Source of the DNA: Zingiber officinale
Lineage: Eukaryota; Streptophyta; Magnoliopsida; Zingiberales; Zingiberaceae
DNA length: 64,000 nt
Assembly: GCF_018446385.1 (NCBI RefSeq)
Contig: NC_055986.1
Coordinates: 77,213,659-77,277,658 of the forward strand
Direction: 5' to 3'
Below are positions 24,601 through 36,799 of the stretch, in pieces. The position numbers and the translations under genes are program-made. Position 1 is the stretch's first letter; every line of letters begins with the position of its first letter. Under the pieces are notes generated by a model that was not told the origin of the DNA, made no database searches, and saw only the letters and a list, made by a program, of their open reading frames with translations.

Positions 24601-25176
24601 ATCTTTCATGGCATTTGGAAATGCTTCTCTCAACAAATCCAAAAGCATATTAAAGACTTTATTGGTCATTTTTCCAAGACATTTTAAGTGAAGCAAGCGA
24701 ATGATGAATGCAAGTTTTGAGAATTTCTTACATCCGGGATATAACTCCTTTTGTGAATCATCAATTAATTTATAGAATTTCTCGGCCTCCCCAAACGGAA
24801 TATCTTTATCCTTTTCAAATCCTGCTGTATTGATTGTACTACCATCGTGTTGTTGGACCCCAAAAGCATCATGAACTAGTCCCTCCATGTTATCTACATC
24901 ATCACGAGACAGAACCGAACTAGATATTGAAGGTGCACTACATGCTATCTCTCCATGAGCAACCCAGTGAGTATAACCTTTAATAAATCCATCAACCGTC
25001 AAATGATCATAAGCCTCCTCTCTTGAAACACATATGCCAATCTTACATCTTGCACAAGGACATGCAATTGTTCCATTTATGTTTGCATTAGAAAATGCAA
25101 AATCTAGAAAATTCTCAAGTCCTTTTCTGTATTCCTCAGTTTGTCTTGGTAAAAACATCCAACCTTTATCCATCAC
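21657..25176 (-). CDS. CACTA TNP2-like transposase (TNPD-type), four exons, apparently intact
   Basis: Catalytic protein of En/Spm elements; cuts the element at its ends and joins it to a new site in the nucleus. Exons on minus: 25176-22937, 22851-22543, 22467-22368 and 22289-21657, all with GT-AG introns. Total 3,282 bases, 1,093 codons plus stop, no internal stop. The start MMDKGWMFLPRQTEEY and the cysteine-rich ACPCARCKIG...THWVAHGE form the Transpos_assoc N-terminus. The TNP2 core (about residues 250-480) holds YATLSGWSTKGKFACPVC. DLMHIEKNVCESICGTLLDMEGK leads into a DUF4218-like part (YLPPACYSMGKKEKG, PVYYRWMYPIERY). The final exon resembles DUF4216 (VVLFECDWVSKGKRL). Family call is firm; activity is inference. 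Confidence 0.93.
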
Positions 25177-27132
25177 AATTCCAATAAAAATATGTACTAA
25201 AACTGGTTCAACAAAAAAATAGATTCAGTCAAAAAATCAAAAAACTTAACAACCAATATAGTAACTAAATAATCTATCTGTAAACAACTCAAAAACACTA
25301 AATATTTTATATATAAACTGCAAACATGTTATTAAATAGATTCAGTCATTGTGATAAACATGATAAGTCAATAAGATAACATGATTTCAATATCTCAATA
25401 GATGTATGTTTATTTTTAATTCTAAAAACATAAAAGAGTCCATTATCCATTCTTACAAGCTAAATTTAATTTTTAAAAATCATGATAGTACAGAATGTTT
25501 TTATACTTGTTATTAAAGAGAAAAGTTTCTAGAGCATAATGGATTTGAATGATGAGGAAAAGTCAAACTTGTTGGAATGTGTACCTGAAGATTCTTTGAT
25601 AGAGTTGAAATCTTGTCAACTTGTTTCTCGATTACTTGAACCTAGCAGAAAAAACAAGCATCAAGCTCTTTAACAGCTCAACTATGATATTGCATACTTC
25701 ATAAACTTAATGTTGTAGACTTGGCACCTGCTTAAAAAAGACTTCCAGTCCCTGTTCTGCAGCACTAACTGGAGGCTGCTGTCCTAATTCAATGTTGGCA
25801 TCTCTTGAAGGCTCTCCTCGAGGGAGTTCGAAAGAATCCTACCAAAATAATTGAATAGTAATACCTCAGTTCATAATATATACATTCTCTAGAGAAAAGA
25901 ATAAGAGTGAAATATTTCAGAATGTTAGAATTGGCATTCATTTGAAAAATTATCTTCTCAAGCAATTGAGAAAAAACTGACAACTATTTACCAGCTGAGA
26001 TAGAATAATATACATGTTTGTTTGTGTAGCAATATCTAAATAGAAAAAAGTTCAACCACTAGTAAAAATGAAGTATGTTGTCATCAAACTTATCATATAT
26101 TTCTGAATGCCTTGACAAAAAAATTGTCTCCATATGAAGAGCAATGCAGTTGGCTAGAATTAGACTATTTTGGATCTTTAAGAACCAGATGCATTTATTT
26201 AGTGATGTATGGTAGACATATTGAACAAAAAGATATTTGCCATTGGAATAGTGCAAGCTATTTAAATTGTTGGTGATAGGTTTATATAGAAACAAGAAAA
26301 ACAAGAATTATATTACTGCTTTTACACAATGTGAAATTGTGAACCATCAGGACACTGTCCAATATTTCCATCAGCAAATTGTGAACCCGACTATTTGGAT
26401 TCGGCTACATGAATGCTATAAACCATTAAGTACTATGTAAAAATATAACACTGGTAGATTTTAAATCAATTAAATTAATTTTTTGATAGATTGACTATGT
26501 TGTATATCTATGTTTCATAATTGACGTGCCCATTCCACAAAGAACCAAAACCTTGATGTAGATTTGAGAGTAGTAACATGCTACAGCATTTCTAGGAAAT
26601 GGCTGACAATAGCAAATATGTTAAAAAATCAGGATAGAAACTTTCTATGCTTCTTTTCTTGTGGTACCAAAATTTATCCACTATTCTCTCAGGATAGAAA
26701 CTTCATTCATTAATAGGATGGTGATTTTAGAAAGAGGACCTCACTATAGCTGTCAAAGTTTTTCATAACTTAATGGCTGACAATGTTATCTAATGAAGAA
26801 TCATGAATGGTGTGTCAATCAACAAAACAAACAGATTGCAAAAGAAAAAATGTTTTACTAACTAATGTCTTCTTATAAGTATCACTAGTCCTTCTCAACT
26901 CAATAATACAACAAAAAATAACACAGAAATCAAGTGAACGAAAGTAGAGAAGAGAGGTAGATACTGAAATCAACCTTAATTAAAACTTCCTTCAAACTAA
27001 ACATATTGAAGCAAGATGTGGTTTCACAGAAATCACCAAAAATCAACAAGAAATCAACCTCTTTACCACAAAAATTCACAGCAAGAAACAAGAAAACCTT
27101 CAAAGGAAATAGAGTGCATAAATAGTTAGCTT
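25177..27132 (-). other. CACTA upstream leader of TNP2, no coding motif seen
   Basis: About 2 kb of AT-rich DNA between the TNP2 start and the GC-rich block. In En/Spm elements this place holds non-coding leader exons and introns. Possible splice sites exist but none could be confirmed, and open frames here carry no recognisable domain. Confidence 0.5.
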
Positions 27133-27590
27133 GCAACCTAGGGCTTCAGATCATGAAAAGAGGAAAGAATAGGACCTTGGCGTCACAAGCAAGAGGGCAG
27201 ACGGCGCACAGACACTTGCAACCTAGGGCTTCTGATCACAAGACGCTAGAAGAGGAAATAATAAGGGCTCGGTGTTGCAGATGACGGGGTGGATGACAAA
27301 GGGGCAAGCGGACGACGAGGCAGGCGGCGCAAAGGATGTCGAGGCAGGCGACAGAATACGGGGCAGGCGCCGCAAAGGATGTCGAGGCAGGCGACAGAAT
27401 ACGGGGCAGGCGGCGCAAAGGATGTCGAGGGTTCGGCGAGGATCGGGCAGGGACGATCGTCGATGGAAATATTGAAAGAGGGAAGAAAAATTAGGGATCG
27501 GGATATAGGAAACTCGCGGCGCGGCTGAGTGCTTTGTTGGAGGGAGTGAGGAAAAAAATTGGCGCGCAGTAAAACATTACATTACATTTA
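27133..27590 (-). promoter_or_regulatory. GC-rich 5' end of the CACTA element, likely transposase promoter/leader
   Basis: A sharp rise in G+C within AT-rich surroundings next to the right end, with a 43-bp tandem repeat inside. En/Spm has a GC-rich, methylation-prone repeat block in the same place just inside the 5' end. The role here is inferred from position. Confidence 0.55.
27321..27429. repeat. 43-bp GC-rich tandem repeat, 2.5 copies
   Basis: Units 27321-27363, 27364-27406 and a partial 27407-27429, each starting CAGGCG(G/C)CGCAAAGGATG. The units differ by about one base. Confidence 0.93.
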
Positions 27591-27738
27591 TTAAGTGTCA
27601 TAATAATATACCTAATTAGATTTTAATTTTATTAATTTTTCATTTGTAATCAATGTCATTATATATATAAAACAACTACATTTTTAAATAAATGTCATGA
27701 AGAAAGTGTCAGGAAAGCCATTTTTTCTTGTAGTGTGA

Positions 27739-28800
27739 GCTTATCCGATGTTAAGCGGTAAAGTATAAATAGGTATGGAGGACCAATGTTTGGCAGATAG
27801 TTGAGGTAAGCAACAGGAGAGGAACAACGGTGAGGTCGTGTTCTAGAAAGAAACAGTTTTAGGTCGTTGATCCAATTGAAGAAACTAAAAAGGTTTTCAA
27901 GTTGAGATCAAGACAGTTTTATTGTCAATTATTACTCATGTATCATATATTACTATCCTAACGTTTATTTACAGGAAATATATGTTTAACGTTATTTTGC
28001 AAGAATTGGTCTTATCAGTCGACCAAACCTGTGGATTGGTCAACCAAACCAGGTTGATACAGAATAGAGATTAGATCGTGCCAATGTAAAGTTGGAAGGC
28101 AAGCCGATCAGTCGATCGAATCCAAGGATCGGTCGATCGAACGATTAATGCATTAATGGTGAATCTCCTTGAATAGGGAAATTTCTCTGTTTGGTCGACT
28201 AAACAAGGTTATCAGTCGACCGAACAATTAATGCTCATAAATGTATGAAGATCATATCTCGACAAAGAAGGATATAGCATGGGGTTCAGTCAACCGATAG
28301 GAAGATTAGTCGACTGAAAGAATCAATCAACTGAACTACTTTTCAATTAATCGATCAAGCCATATATAAGGGGTGCTCGAGGTCCGAGCCAAGGCAACTC
28401 TTAAATCAAATTCCAATTGACTATGTGCTAAAGCTCTCATTCATGCTGCTTTACTACGCATCTTTAAGCAAGCTACTACTCCGATTAAGTACCGACGATC
28501 TTCATCGCTATTCTTTTTGGTATACTTTCATTTAGTTTGCATTGTACTTAATTTCAAATAAGCTGGTAGGTTGTTATTATATTTTACTTTTTATTTGTAT
28601 GAATTGTTTCTTTCTGTAGGTTTTAGAAAGAAGAGTTATAGTGAATTTTCTATCGGTACGATCAAGGATCACAGGTCTTCAAGTAGAAGTTGATATAGAC
28701 CCCGAACTAAATAACAATCTGAGACATCTTTATTACTATTTCTTTTTCTACCGCTTCACTTTGTTTTGTTTCTTTCGATAAAAGAAAAAGTTTTTTAACC
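27739..28800 (+). repeat. SIRE LTR B, right part
   Basis: Continuation of the LTR that starts at 16129. Many copies of a TCAGTCGACC(A/G)AAC-like motif lie at 28010-28340. A TATA box TATATAAG stands at 28363-28370, followed by a transcribed-region text typical of SIRE LTRs (AAGCTCTCATTCATGCTGC). The exact 3' end is unclear because it runs into the leader of a reversed SIRE element. Confidence 0.7.
28363..28370 (+). promoter_or_regulatory. TATA box of SIRE LTR B
   Basis: TATATAAG followed by GGGTGCTCGAGGTCC, the place where SIRE transcription usually starts. Confidence 0.6.
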
Positions 28801-28877
28801 GCTTCATTTTGATCCTTCAAATCTGATCATCATCTTTTTGCTTTAGTCAGCAGTTAGTCCTTCTAGAGTGGTCTAGT

Positions 28878-28889
28878 TATGATACCACT
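28878..28889 (-). promoter_or_regulatory. Primer binding site of reversed SIRE element C
   Basis: On minus reads GTGGTATCATAA, close to TGGTATCAGAGC, directly next to the LTR C end. Only a short leader remains to its left, so the internal part of element C is gone. Confidence 0.6.
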
Positions 28890-29838
28890 TATAGGTCTAA
28901 GTAGGCCGACCAGAGGGGGGTAAATGGCCCTAAAAAGAAGTTAGAACCAATCTCTTAATTTTTTTTTAGCTTAGCAAGGACACAATATTAATAAAATAAA
29001 TAACTAACATAAAAGAAATAATCAAAAAAAATAAGAAGGCTCAGAATGTACTTGGTTACAACCTAAGTGGTTATTAATCCAAAACAGTTGAAAAGCTCAC
29101 TAAAATAGACTCCTTTGTTAAATATGAAGTAGCCTTTTACACACTTTGAAAGCTCAGGAATTACTTGAGAAGTTAATACAATTATTGTTTTTTATTTCCT
29201 ACCTCTAGAGAGCTTTTTATAGCCTCCTAGGAAAAAGTTACTATTGGTTCACGTCGGTTGGTGGTGCCTCCAAAGGGATCCAGGTGCCTCCAAGAGGATA
29301 ACGATATTATTTTCTCACTGGTACTCTAATGTTTATTGTTCATTGGAGGCACCTCTGTGGAAGCTCCAGGGCTACTGTTCTAGGGCGCCTCCAAGAGAGT
29401 ACGAGGGCGCTTCCATCAAGAGGCATGAGGGCACCTCCAACCATTTTTAAGGTGCCTCCATCCATCTTGGAGTTGTCTTCAGCCCATCTAACCTCCAAAT
29501 GCTTAACTCTTCCTCGTGCTTCTTTAGGTGAAGTTTTGGCCGTCCGGAATTGAGATCACCTGAACCTAACTCTGATCTTCTCCTCGAGTAGGCCTCCTCC
29601 CCGGTTTCTCGTCCCTTGAACACTCTACGCTTGTCCTTCTCATCCATCTCATCCACCGGTGTACTCTTTCGTAACTTTCCGTCCCTTAGATGCACCGAGC
29701 CTGTTGACTTGTGCCACCCTTCTCGCTCACCGTGTCTTCTGCTCGACTTCTTGTGTTCCTAAGTTCTTGCATACTTAGACATATGACATCAAAAAATACA
29801 TGACCTAACTTAACTTGATTAATCCATTAAAACCAACC
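28890..29838 (-). repeat. SIRE LTR C, minus orientation (about 0.95 kb)
   Basis: On minus it runs from about 29838 (GGTTGGTTTTAATGG) to 28890 (...CCCCCCTCTGGTCGGCC...CCTATA) beside the primer site. It holds a TATA box GCTATAAAAAGC (minus, 29211-29224) and repeated GGCGCCTCCA/AGGTGCCTCCA motifs at 29265-29460. It directly abuts the copia integrase fragment on its right. Confidence 0.7.
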
Positions 29839-32061
29839 TGTGGTACTTATAGAAAGTTCTTATTTCATTACACTTATTGAAGACTTCACATATTTTGATT
29901 ATGTGTATTTGATATCTCATAAATATGAAGCATTAGATTATTTTAATCTTTATTTGAACGAAATTGAGAATCAATTGGAACATAAAGTTAAATCCTTATA
30001 TATTGACTGTGGAGGTGAATATTTGTCTAATCAATTCAAGATAATATGTAATGAGAAAGGGATTATTAGATAGCTAACCATTCATGGAACTCCACAATAA
30101 AATGAGGTTGCCAAAAGAAGAAATCAAACTCTTTTATATATGGTTAGGTCTATGATGGCTCAAGCTAATTTATTAATTTTCTATTAGGGAGATGTATTAT
30201 TAGCTACAACATATATACTTAACCGAGTGCCTCTAAATTTGTTCCATCTACTCCCTATAAACATTAGATAAGTAAAAAATTAGATTTGAGTAATCTGATA
30301 TCTTGGGGGTCAACTACTTATGCTCATGATAATACTTACAAATATAAAAAATTATGACCCAGAGAAGTGTATCTTTGTAAAGTTTTCTGATACTTCTAAG
30401 GATTATGTTTTCATAGGTGAACAACAAGATGAAACTATCTCTGAAATAGAATCTAGATATGCTACTTTTCTCAAAATTGAGTTCCCAATAAGAGGTAAAG
30501 TTGATAAGATAATTCCTTTATTTATGATAGAGGAGAAGGATAATTTTCTTTTATCAACAAATCAAGTATCACAAGAGATGTCTGAATCTAGTCAACCTAG
30601 TGGGAGTGATTTGTGAATGAATGAGTTAGTTTTTCAACAGTCTAACATACGAAGAAGTAGTCATCAGATTATTCCTTAGAGAATGTTGACATTGAAAATA
30701 AGGTATTAATACTTTTTCTAATTGATGATGAGGAACCTCGAATGGTTGAGGAAGCATTGAGATGCTCGGTTAGAGAAAATGGAAAGTTGCAATAGATGAG
30801 GAAATGGAGTCTATGAGAAAGAATAAAGTTTGGGATTTAGACGATCTTCCTCTGAGCCGAAGGGCTATTGAGAATAAGTGGATTCTTCAAATTAAGAGGA
30901 AAGAAGATTAATTGATTAATCGATACAAAGCTCGACTAGTTACAAAAGGATATACCTAAATGGAGGGTATTAATTTTAAGGAGACATTCTCCCCTATTAT
31001 GAAGTTTGTCTCAATATGTGTCATCCTAGCTATAGTAGCACATTTTGACATGAAATTACATTAGATGGATGTAAAGACAGATTTCCTTAATAGTAATTTT
31101 GATGAGAAAATCTATATGGCACATCCAGAAGGTTATATTGTTGAAGGCCAAGAGAATAGAGAATGTAGACTTAAAAAGTCTATATATGGGCTAAAGTAAG
31201 CGTTAAGACAATGAAACATAAGATTTAATGAAGTTATTTTGTCTTATAGTTTTGAAATTATCAATGAGGATCATTGTATTTACCTAAGAAAAAAAGAGAA
31301 ATTTATCATCTTATCATTATATGTTGATGATATGCTAATAGTTGGAAGTGACATAATATTTGTGATAGAAGTCAAATCATTGCTTTAATCACAATTTAAC
31401 ATATTAGATATAAGAGAAGTTGAGTACATCTTAGAAGTAAAGATTATAAGAGATTAATCAAAAAGGCTTTTAGATTTGTCTCAAGAGGCATATATCACTA
31501 AGATGCTATAACACTTCAATATGTCAGATTGTAACATTGAATAAACACCTATAGTAAGAGGTACTATTTTGAGCAAAAGTATGTATCCCAAGACTCCTGA
31601 AGAAATAACCGAAATGAAGAAAAAACTATATTCAGTGTCATTAGTAGTTTAATATACACTATGTTATGTACTCATCCTGATATAAGATACATTATTGGCT
31701 TAGTTATCCGTTTTTAGTCAGATACAGAATCAAGACATTAGAAAGTGGTGAAAAGGATATTTAGATATCTCAAAGGGACAGTAGATTATTATCTCTATTT
31801 CCAAGGATCAAATATGAGCCTAAAGGGCTATACAGATGTAGATTAGACAAGGGACCTTAATGATAGAAAATCCACATCTGGCTACACCTTCTTACTGAAT
31901 TGTGGTGTTATCTCATGGAACAACAAGAAACAAGCTTGTGCAGCACTATCAACAATGGAAGCTGAATATGTGGCTTGTGCAGTGGTTATGCAAGAAGCTA
32001 TTAAAAAGATTTTTGAAACATCTGAAAATTATTGAGGATAATGGGAGTCATATTACAGTGT
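29838..32061 (+). pseudogene. Copia pol fragment D, first part: integrase to RNase H
   Basis: Starts inside the integrase core (YFITLIEDFTYFDYVYLISH; CGGEYLSNQF near 30010) with no gag, protease or 5' LTR. A spacer with stops leads to reverse transcriptase (KWILQIKRKED near 30880, MDVKTDFLNSNFDEKIYM near 31070, LYVDDMLIVG with YVDD at 31320-31331). The RNase H region starts near 31830 and breaks off at 32061 in TVYC. Many stops and frame changes. The text resumes after the gypsy element. Confidence 0.85.
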
Positions 32062-32066
32062 ACTGT
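32062..32066. repeat. Target-site duplication ACTGT, left copy
   Basis: ACTGT precedes the first gypsy LTR and recurs at 42359-42363 after the second. Removing the element and one copy restores the copia RNase H reading TVYCD. Confidence 0.9.
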
Positions 32067-34822
32067 TCTCACGCCCCAGAGGAGTCTCTGTCCGAAGAAA
32101 TTTCGGCAGCATCTCCCCTGTACGAAGGACAATATGAAACTTTCTACATATCACATATACATCAGCCACAGGCGACTGGAATGATAACAAAAATAAAAAC
32201 AAACATCACGCAGTTTATAAAGATATTCAGCCTCTGGCTGTCACAACCACGCAGTTAATAATAGTAATCAATAACAATAGGACTCTGACTCGAAATCCAC
32301 CCTACTCCACTACACTCGTAAAGCTCAAATCCAACGAACTCACCTCTTCTGCCGTCCAGGCAGGCACGTAGTAGAATGAAATCCAATATCATATCAAAAA
32401 TCCATCAAAAGGTATCACTCCATACAATATCCATAGGAAAAATCCAAAGACAATACTAAAACAAAGTCTGATATAGCAAAAGGCCAAAATAAAACAAATA
32501 ACGAACTAGTAGAGAACTGGCTCTACGTGCAGATGGGGGGCCAGCGACTGGAACTGCTCCGGACAGCCTCAACCTGAAAATATCAACAATGGAGGCGGGG
32601 TGAGTCCAACACTCAGCAGGTACAACTGATATGCATAATAAAACAAATAACAGACAACACTAATCATGCGTACAGTCTCCTGAATACGAGAAGGAATAAA
32701 TGCAACTGAAACGAAATCAGGAGATAACTGTACTAACCGGAATCAAGGTACAAAGGTAACAGGTCGTCAGACCGAAGAAATCATAATCATGTATGCATGT
32801 CAATCAAATGCATCCATACAAATGCAGCATATAAGTGCAGCAATCACAACAATAAAATGCAATAAATGCATATGGTGACCGTGCACTCGGACATCACTGC
32901 TCCTGACAGTGACTGAGTGGACGGAATGCTGTCGGAGTACTCCTGTCCTCTGGCCCCAAATCATAAATGGGGGAGCTCAATGCTCTCATCTCCCGGTACA
33001 CAATGACGGGGAGGAAAATCTACCACGCTGAGTCTCCTGACCAACGGAGCCAAACAGAGTCCACCATCTGCCGGCTACCACGCTGCTACACTAAATGCCA
33101 ACGGAGCCAAACAGAGCGGAACTGACTGTCGGCTACCACGCTGAGTCACCTGACCAACGGAGCCAAACAGCAGAACCGCCACACACCTGCCTGATATACC
33201 ACTAATCCATGGGTGGTGGTGGTGTGTGCAGTACATGTAACTGGCGATGGATTCAACCATAGTGGAGTCGACAATCGCACAGCATGCAAACATGATGCAT
33301 GATACTAAGCATGGCAATCTCATGAATAGCATAGCAAGATCCATACATAAATAAAAGGTGTACCCCAAGTCAATGTATCGGATGGAAGGTACACAAACAG
33401 ATAGGGTGTCATATAAACCCTAGGTCCTGAACATGATGTATCACATGGTTGGGTCACTACCGAAAGCATGTATGGTCAGATAAATAATAACATGCAGTGC
33501 ATAATAAATAAACAAACAACATGTAACAGATCATGTAGTGACCAACCGAATCAAATGGAAAACACAATTCTTGCTATATGTTAAACACTTTATTATGCAT
33601 ATCAAAAGACATAAGTCAAAGTACCCGCCTCCAATAATAGAAAGGTCCAATCCGACTCCGAGATAATCGTCTCGTGTCAAAAATCCTGTAATACCAACAG
33701 ATATTTATTTATTTAGCTAAAATTCCAGTGAATTTCTAAATAGAATCCTTAAAACTATCTAGGGCAAAACCCTAAATCATAAATCAACATACCTAATTCA
33801 ACATATAAACTTAACTCACATCTACCATCATAATAGTCCAACCAACACAGAATCTACTACAAGAATCTGTTATCCTACACCTTACCTAGATTCCCAGCAG
33901 AAATGTTGTTGCCGAAGAAAAGTAGCCGCTGTTAGAAAACTGCCGGACCCAAAACAAACCACAGAACAACACCTTGCTGGAATTCTTCCCACGGAACAGA
34001 TCAATATGGTATCAAGCAATAATATCCTTGATCAGAACAAGAACAAATATCAAGCCATGGGAATCATAGATCTAAACACCAACCTAATTAACAACCTAAC
34101 CTTACCTTAATCGATTTGTCTCCGAGAAAAATGAGGCAAGGCCGGCTGAAAAAAATCAAACCCAGGGCACGGGACTGGTGAGGAAGATCCCTGTGATCGC
34201 CGGCTGCTCAAGCACGAAACAAGGCAGTGGCCAGCAGTGGCGTCGGGGCCGGTTAGGGCACTCGCGATGGCAGTGATGATGTCGACTAGGCAAAGAAACT
34301 TGATCGGCTGCCGGTGCTCGGAAGAAGAGAAAGGCCGGCGCTAGGGCGGAGCTCCTGGAGTATCAGCGGTCGGCTGTGCTCGGATGTCGCCGAAGAGATG
34401 GGTGTCGCGGCTGAGCACAGAAGAAGAGATCGAAAATCGGCTGGCTTCGTGCGGAAAGAAAACTCGGCCGGCGGCGGATCTAGGGCACAGTCGCGACGGG
34501 GAGAGAAGAGGAGGGAACCGCCGAGTGGCCGGCGGTTAGGGCAAGCCGTCGGCGCCGGTTAGGAGGAGGAGACGGCGTCGAAGGGCTTAGGGCACGACAC
34601 GCGCGGGGAGAGGAAAAGAAACGGAGAGGAAAGGGGAAAATAAAGGAAAAAGAAAAAGGAAATATAAAATAAACATTTCCTCGCTTAAATGGGTCGCCTA
34701 AACAGGCTTTTCCCCGGATCCCGTTTTCATCCCCGTTAACTCGTCCATACGAGCTCCGAAAAATTTCCAAAAATTCCGGAAAATTCCCTTATTAATATTC
34801 GCCTATTTTTCGATATTTTACA
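32067..34822 (-). repeat. Gypsy 3' LTR, 2,756 bp
   Basis: On minus starts TGTAAAATATCGAAAAATAG and ends GGGGCGTGAGA, where the last bases differ from the other copy (GTGACA) by one substitution. It includes internal GCCGGCTACCACGCTGAG-like repeats (33015-33180), a GC-rich block (34130-34620) and a purine-rich stretch (pyrimidine-rich on minus) next to it. I count about 35 substitutions and a few indels between the LTRs by eye, roughly 1.3 percent. Confidence 0.92.
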
Positions 34823-34836
34823 TTCTCCCCCACTAA
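34823..34836 (-). promoter_or_regulatory. Polypurine tract of the gypsy element
   Basis: On minus reads TTAGTGGGGGAGAA directly before the LTR start TGTAAAATA. Confidence 0.75.
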
Positions 34837-34869
34837 TAAAAATGTGGTCCCAAATTTCGTTATCTACCA

Positions 34870-36600
34870 TCAGCAAGTACTAACAACAAATATATAGTAT
34901 AAATGCTGAACGGTAAATAAATCACATACCTCAAGTGAAAAGATGAGGGTATCGAGCTCGGACCGTATTCTCGAGCTCCCAAGTAGCCTCCTCATCCGAA
35001 TGATGCTGTCATCTGACTTTAACCAGCCGGATAGTCCTGTTCCGCAATTGACGCTCTTCCGATCTATAATCCATACCGGAATCACCTCATAAGTGACGTC
35101 AGGCTAAACGGGAACTGAGATATCTGTCAGCACATGTGTCGGGTCAGGTACGTATCTCCTCAGCATAGATACGTGGAATACATCGTGAACGCCTGCCAAA
35201 GACGGTGATAGTGCCAACCGGTAAGCTACCGCTCTAATCCTTTCCGAGATCTGGAAAAGTTCAATATATCGCGGAGCTAGCTTACCTTTGAGGCCAATCT
35301 CTTCACCCCTTTCGTGAGTGAAACTCGCAAAACATGGTCGTAAATGGAGAACTCTAAGAGTCTCCGACTCCGGTCAGTATAACACTTCCAACAGTCTTAT
35401 GCCTCTGACATCCTCCGTCCGATAGTAAGGACCACTCTGCCTCGCTGAGCTCCATGAGGTCCCAACAACTGGGCCTCTCGGATTCTCGTCCTGATCGACG
35501 ACTAAACAACTATGGTAACAAGAATACCATGTTCTGTCTGTCCCTACTCCTCAAGGTCTAACTCGGAGAAACTCTGAATCAAGTTTGTGACTATAACTCG
35601 GTGTAAGTTAAAATCCCTCTGGACTTCTGGCTAAGTGCATCGGCAACCACATTAGCTTTTCCCGGGTGATAGCTAATGGTACACCTATAATCCTTCAGGA
35701 ACTCCATCCATCTCCTCCGTCGAAGATTAAGTTCCTTCCAAGTAAAACAGACATTTGAGATTCGATGATCAGTGAGAATCTCAATGTAATATCATACAGG
35801 TAATGCTGCCAAATCTTCAGGGCAAAAATAATAGCGGCCAACTCCAGATCATGAACTGAGTATTTTCTTCTCAGGCTCCCTCAACTATCGAGAAGCATAT
35901 AAGAATACTCAACTGTGCTGCACCAGAACAACACCCATACCCTGTAGAGACGCGTCGGTGTAGAGGACAAATTCGTCCTCTTCCGAAGGTAAAAACCAAA
36001 AATCAAAGCCGACACTAGTCTCCGCTTCAGCTCCTAGAAGCTGGTCTTGCAATCCTCAGTCCAAGTAAACTTCACGCCTTTCATGGTCACGCGTGAAAGT
36101 AGCATAGCTATGCGAAAGCAACCCTCGATGAAAGGTCTGTAATATCCTGCGAGTCACAAAAGACTGCGGATCTCCTACACTGATTTCGGCTGCTCCCAAC
36201 GGTAACAACCTCTATCTCCTGTGGAACCACGGTACACTCCTACTGGTGACCGTGTGTCCCAAACATCATAACAAAAGACAATCCAAACCAGCACTACTGA
36301 TAATCACATATAAATGCTCTTGTCGAATCATCTCTAGATCTATGCAAAGGTAGTGTACGTGACTCACCTCGGATCCGTAATAAATCACAACATCGTCCAC
36401 AAAGATAATGGACACCTATCCAAACATCCTCGACATACCAGGATCATCGAGTCCCTGAAAACATCTAAGGCACTGTAAGCCTATATGGCAAAAACCAATA
36501 CACATAATGTCCGTATCACAGACATTCCTATCCATAAGATCTCCAATAATAAATCGAAAAATCTGATCATCAATAACATAAATCACCAAAGAATAAATCC
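34870..36600 (-). pseudogene. Decayed gypsy pol: reverse transcriptase part, RNase H, integrase tail
   Basis: Read on minus from right to left. FVDDVVIYYGSE (36391-36405) matches the gypsy FIDDIL catalytic box. Then come FVLYTDASLQGMGVVL (about 35960), LYASR (35890), TDHRISNV (35775), RRRRWMEFLKDY and ISYHPGKANVVADALS (about 35660), as in gypsy RNase H. Most of the integrase core is missing or unreadable. The tail reads IPVWIIDRKS, LRNRTIRLVKV, EEATWELENTVRARYPHLF (35085-34930). Many stops and frame shifts. It cannot encode working enzymes. Confidence 0.8.
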
Positions 36601-36607
36601 TCCAGGG

Positions 36608-36795
36608 TGAGAGCAACGCTCCATCACAGGAAACACCACATATGTGGGAGCAACGCTCTACCACAAGAAATCCTCAATATGTGGGAGCAACACTCCACCA
36701 CAAATAATCTGAAATATGTATCTGCAATAAATATAGGAGCAATGCTTCGCTACCAGCAATCCGTGATATGTGGGAGCAACGCTCCACCACAAAAC
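36608..36795 (-). repeat. Mini-hairpin repeat array in the gypsy interior, 5 copies
   Basis: Copies of GTGGGAGCAACGCTCCACCAC occur near 36608, 36643, 36679, 36733 and 36770. Each has GGAGC and GCTCC around AAC, so each strand can fold into a short stem, extended by GTG/CAC. Copies differ by one to four bases. Confidence 0.8.
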
Positions 36796-36799
36796 AATA

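Larger units (their letters stand above)
16365..27735 (-). mobile_element. Complete CACTA (En/Spm) DNA transposon, 11,371 bp
   Basis: Left end CACTACAAGAATATATGC and right end ...TTTTTTCTTGTAGTG are inverted copies of the CACTACAAGAA terminus. The flanking TGA at 16362-16364 and 27736-27738 is the 3-bp duplication expected of CACTA elements. Both genes run on minus, so the transcriptional 5' end is the right one. Subterminal copies of TATAGTGACA-like motifs cluster at the left end. Contents from right to left: GC-rich leader, TNP2 transposase, Ptta/En/Spm-type gene. Confidence 0.95.

Noticed and set aside
36608-36795. CRISPR-like array
   Set aside because: Irregular spacing, degenerate copies and a plant retrotransposon context; the copies are short hairpins in a gypsy interior.
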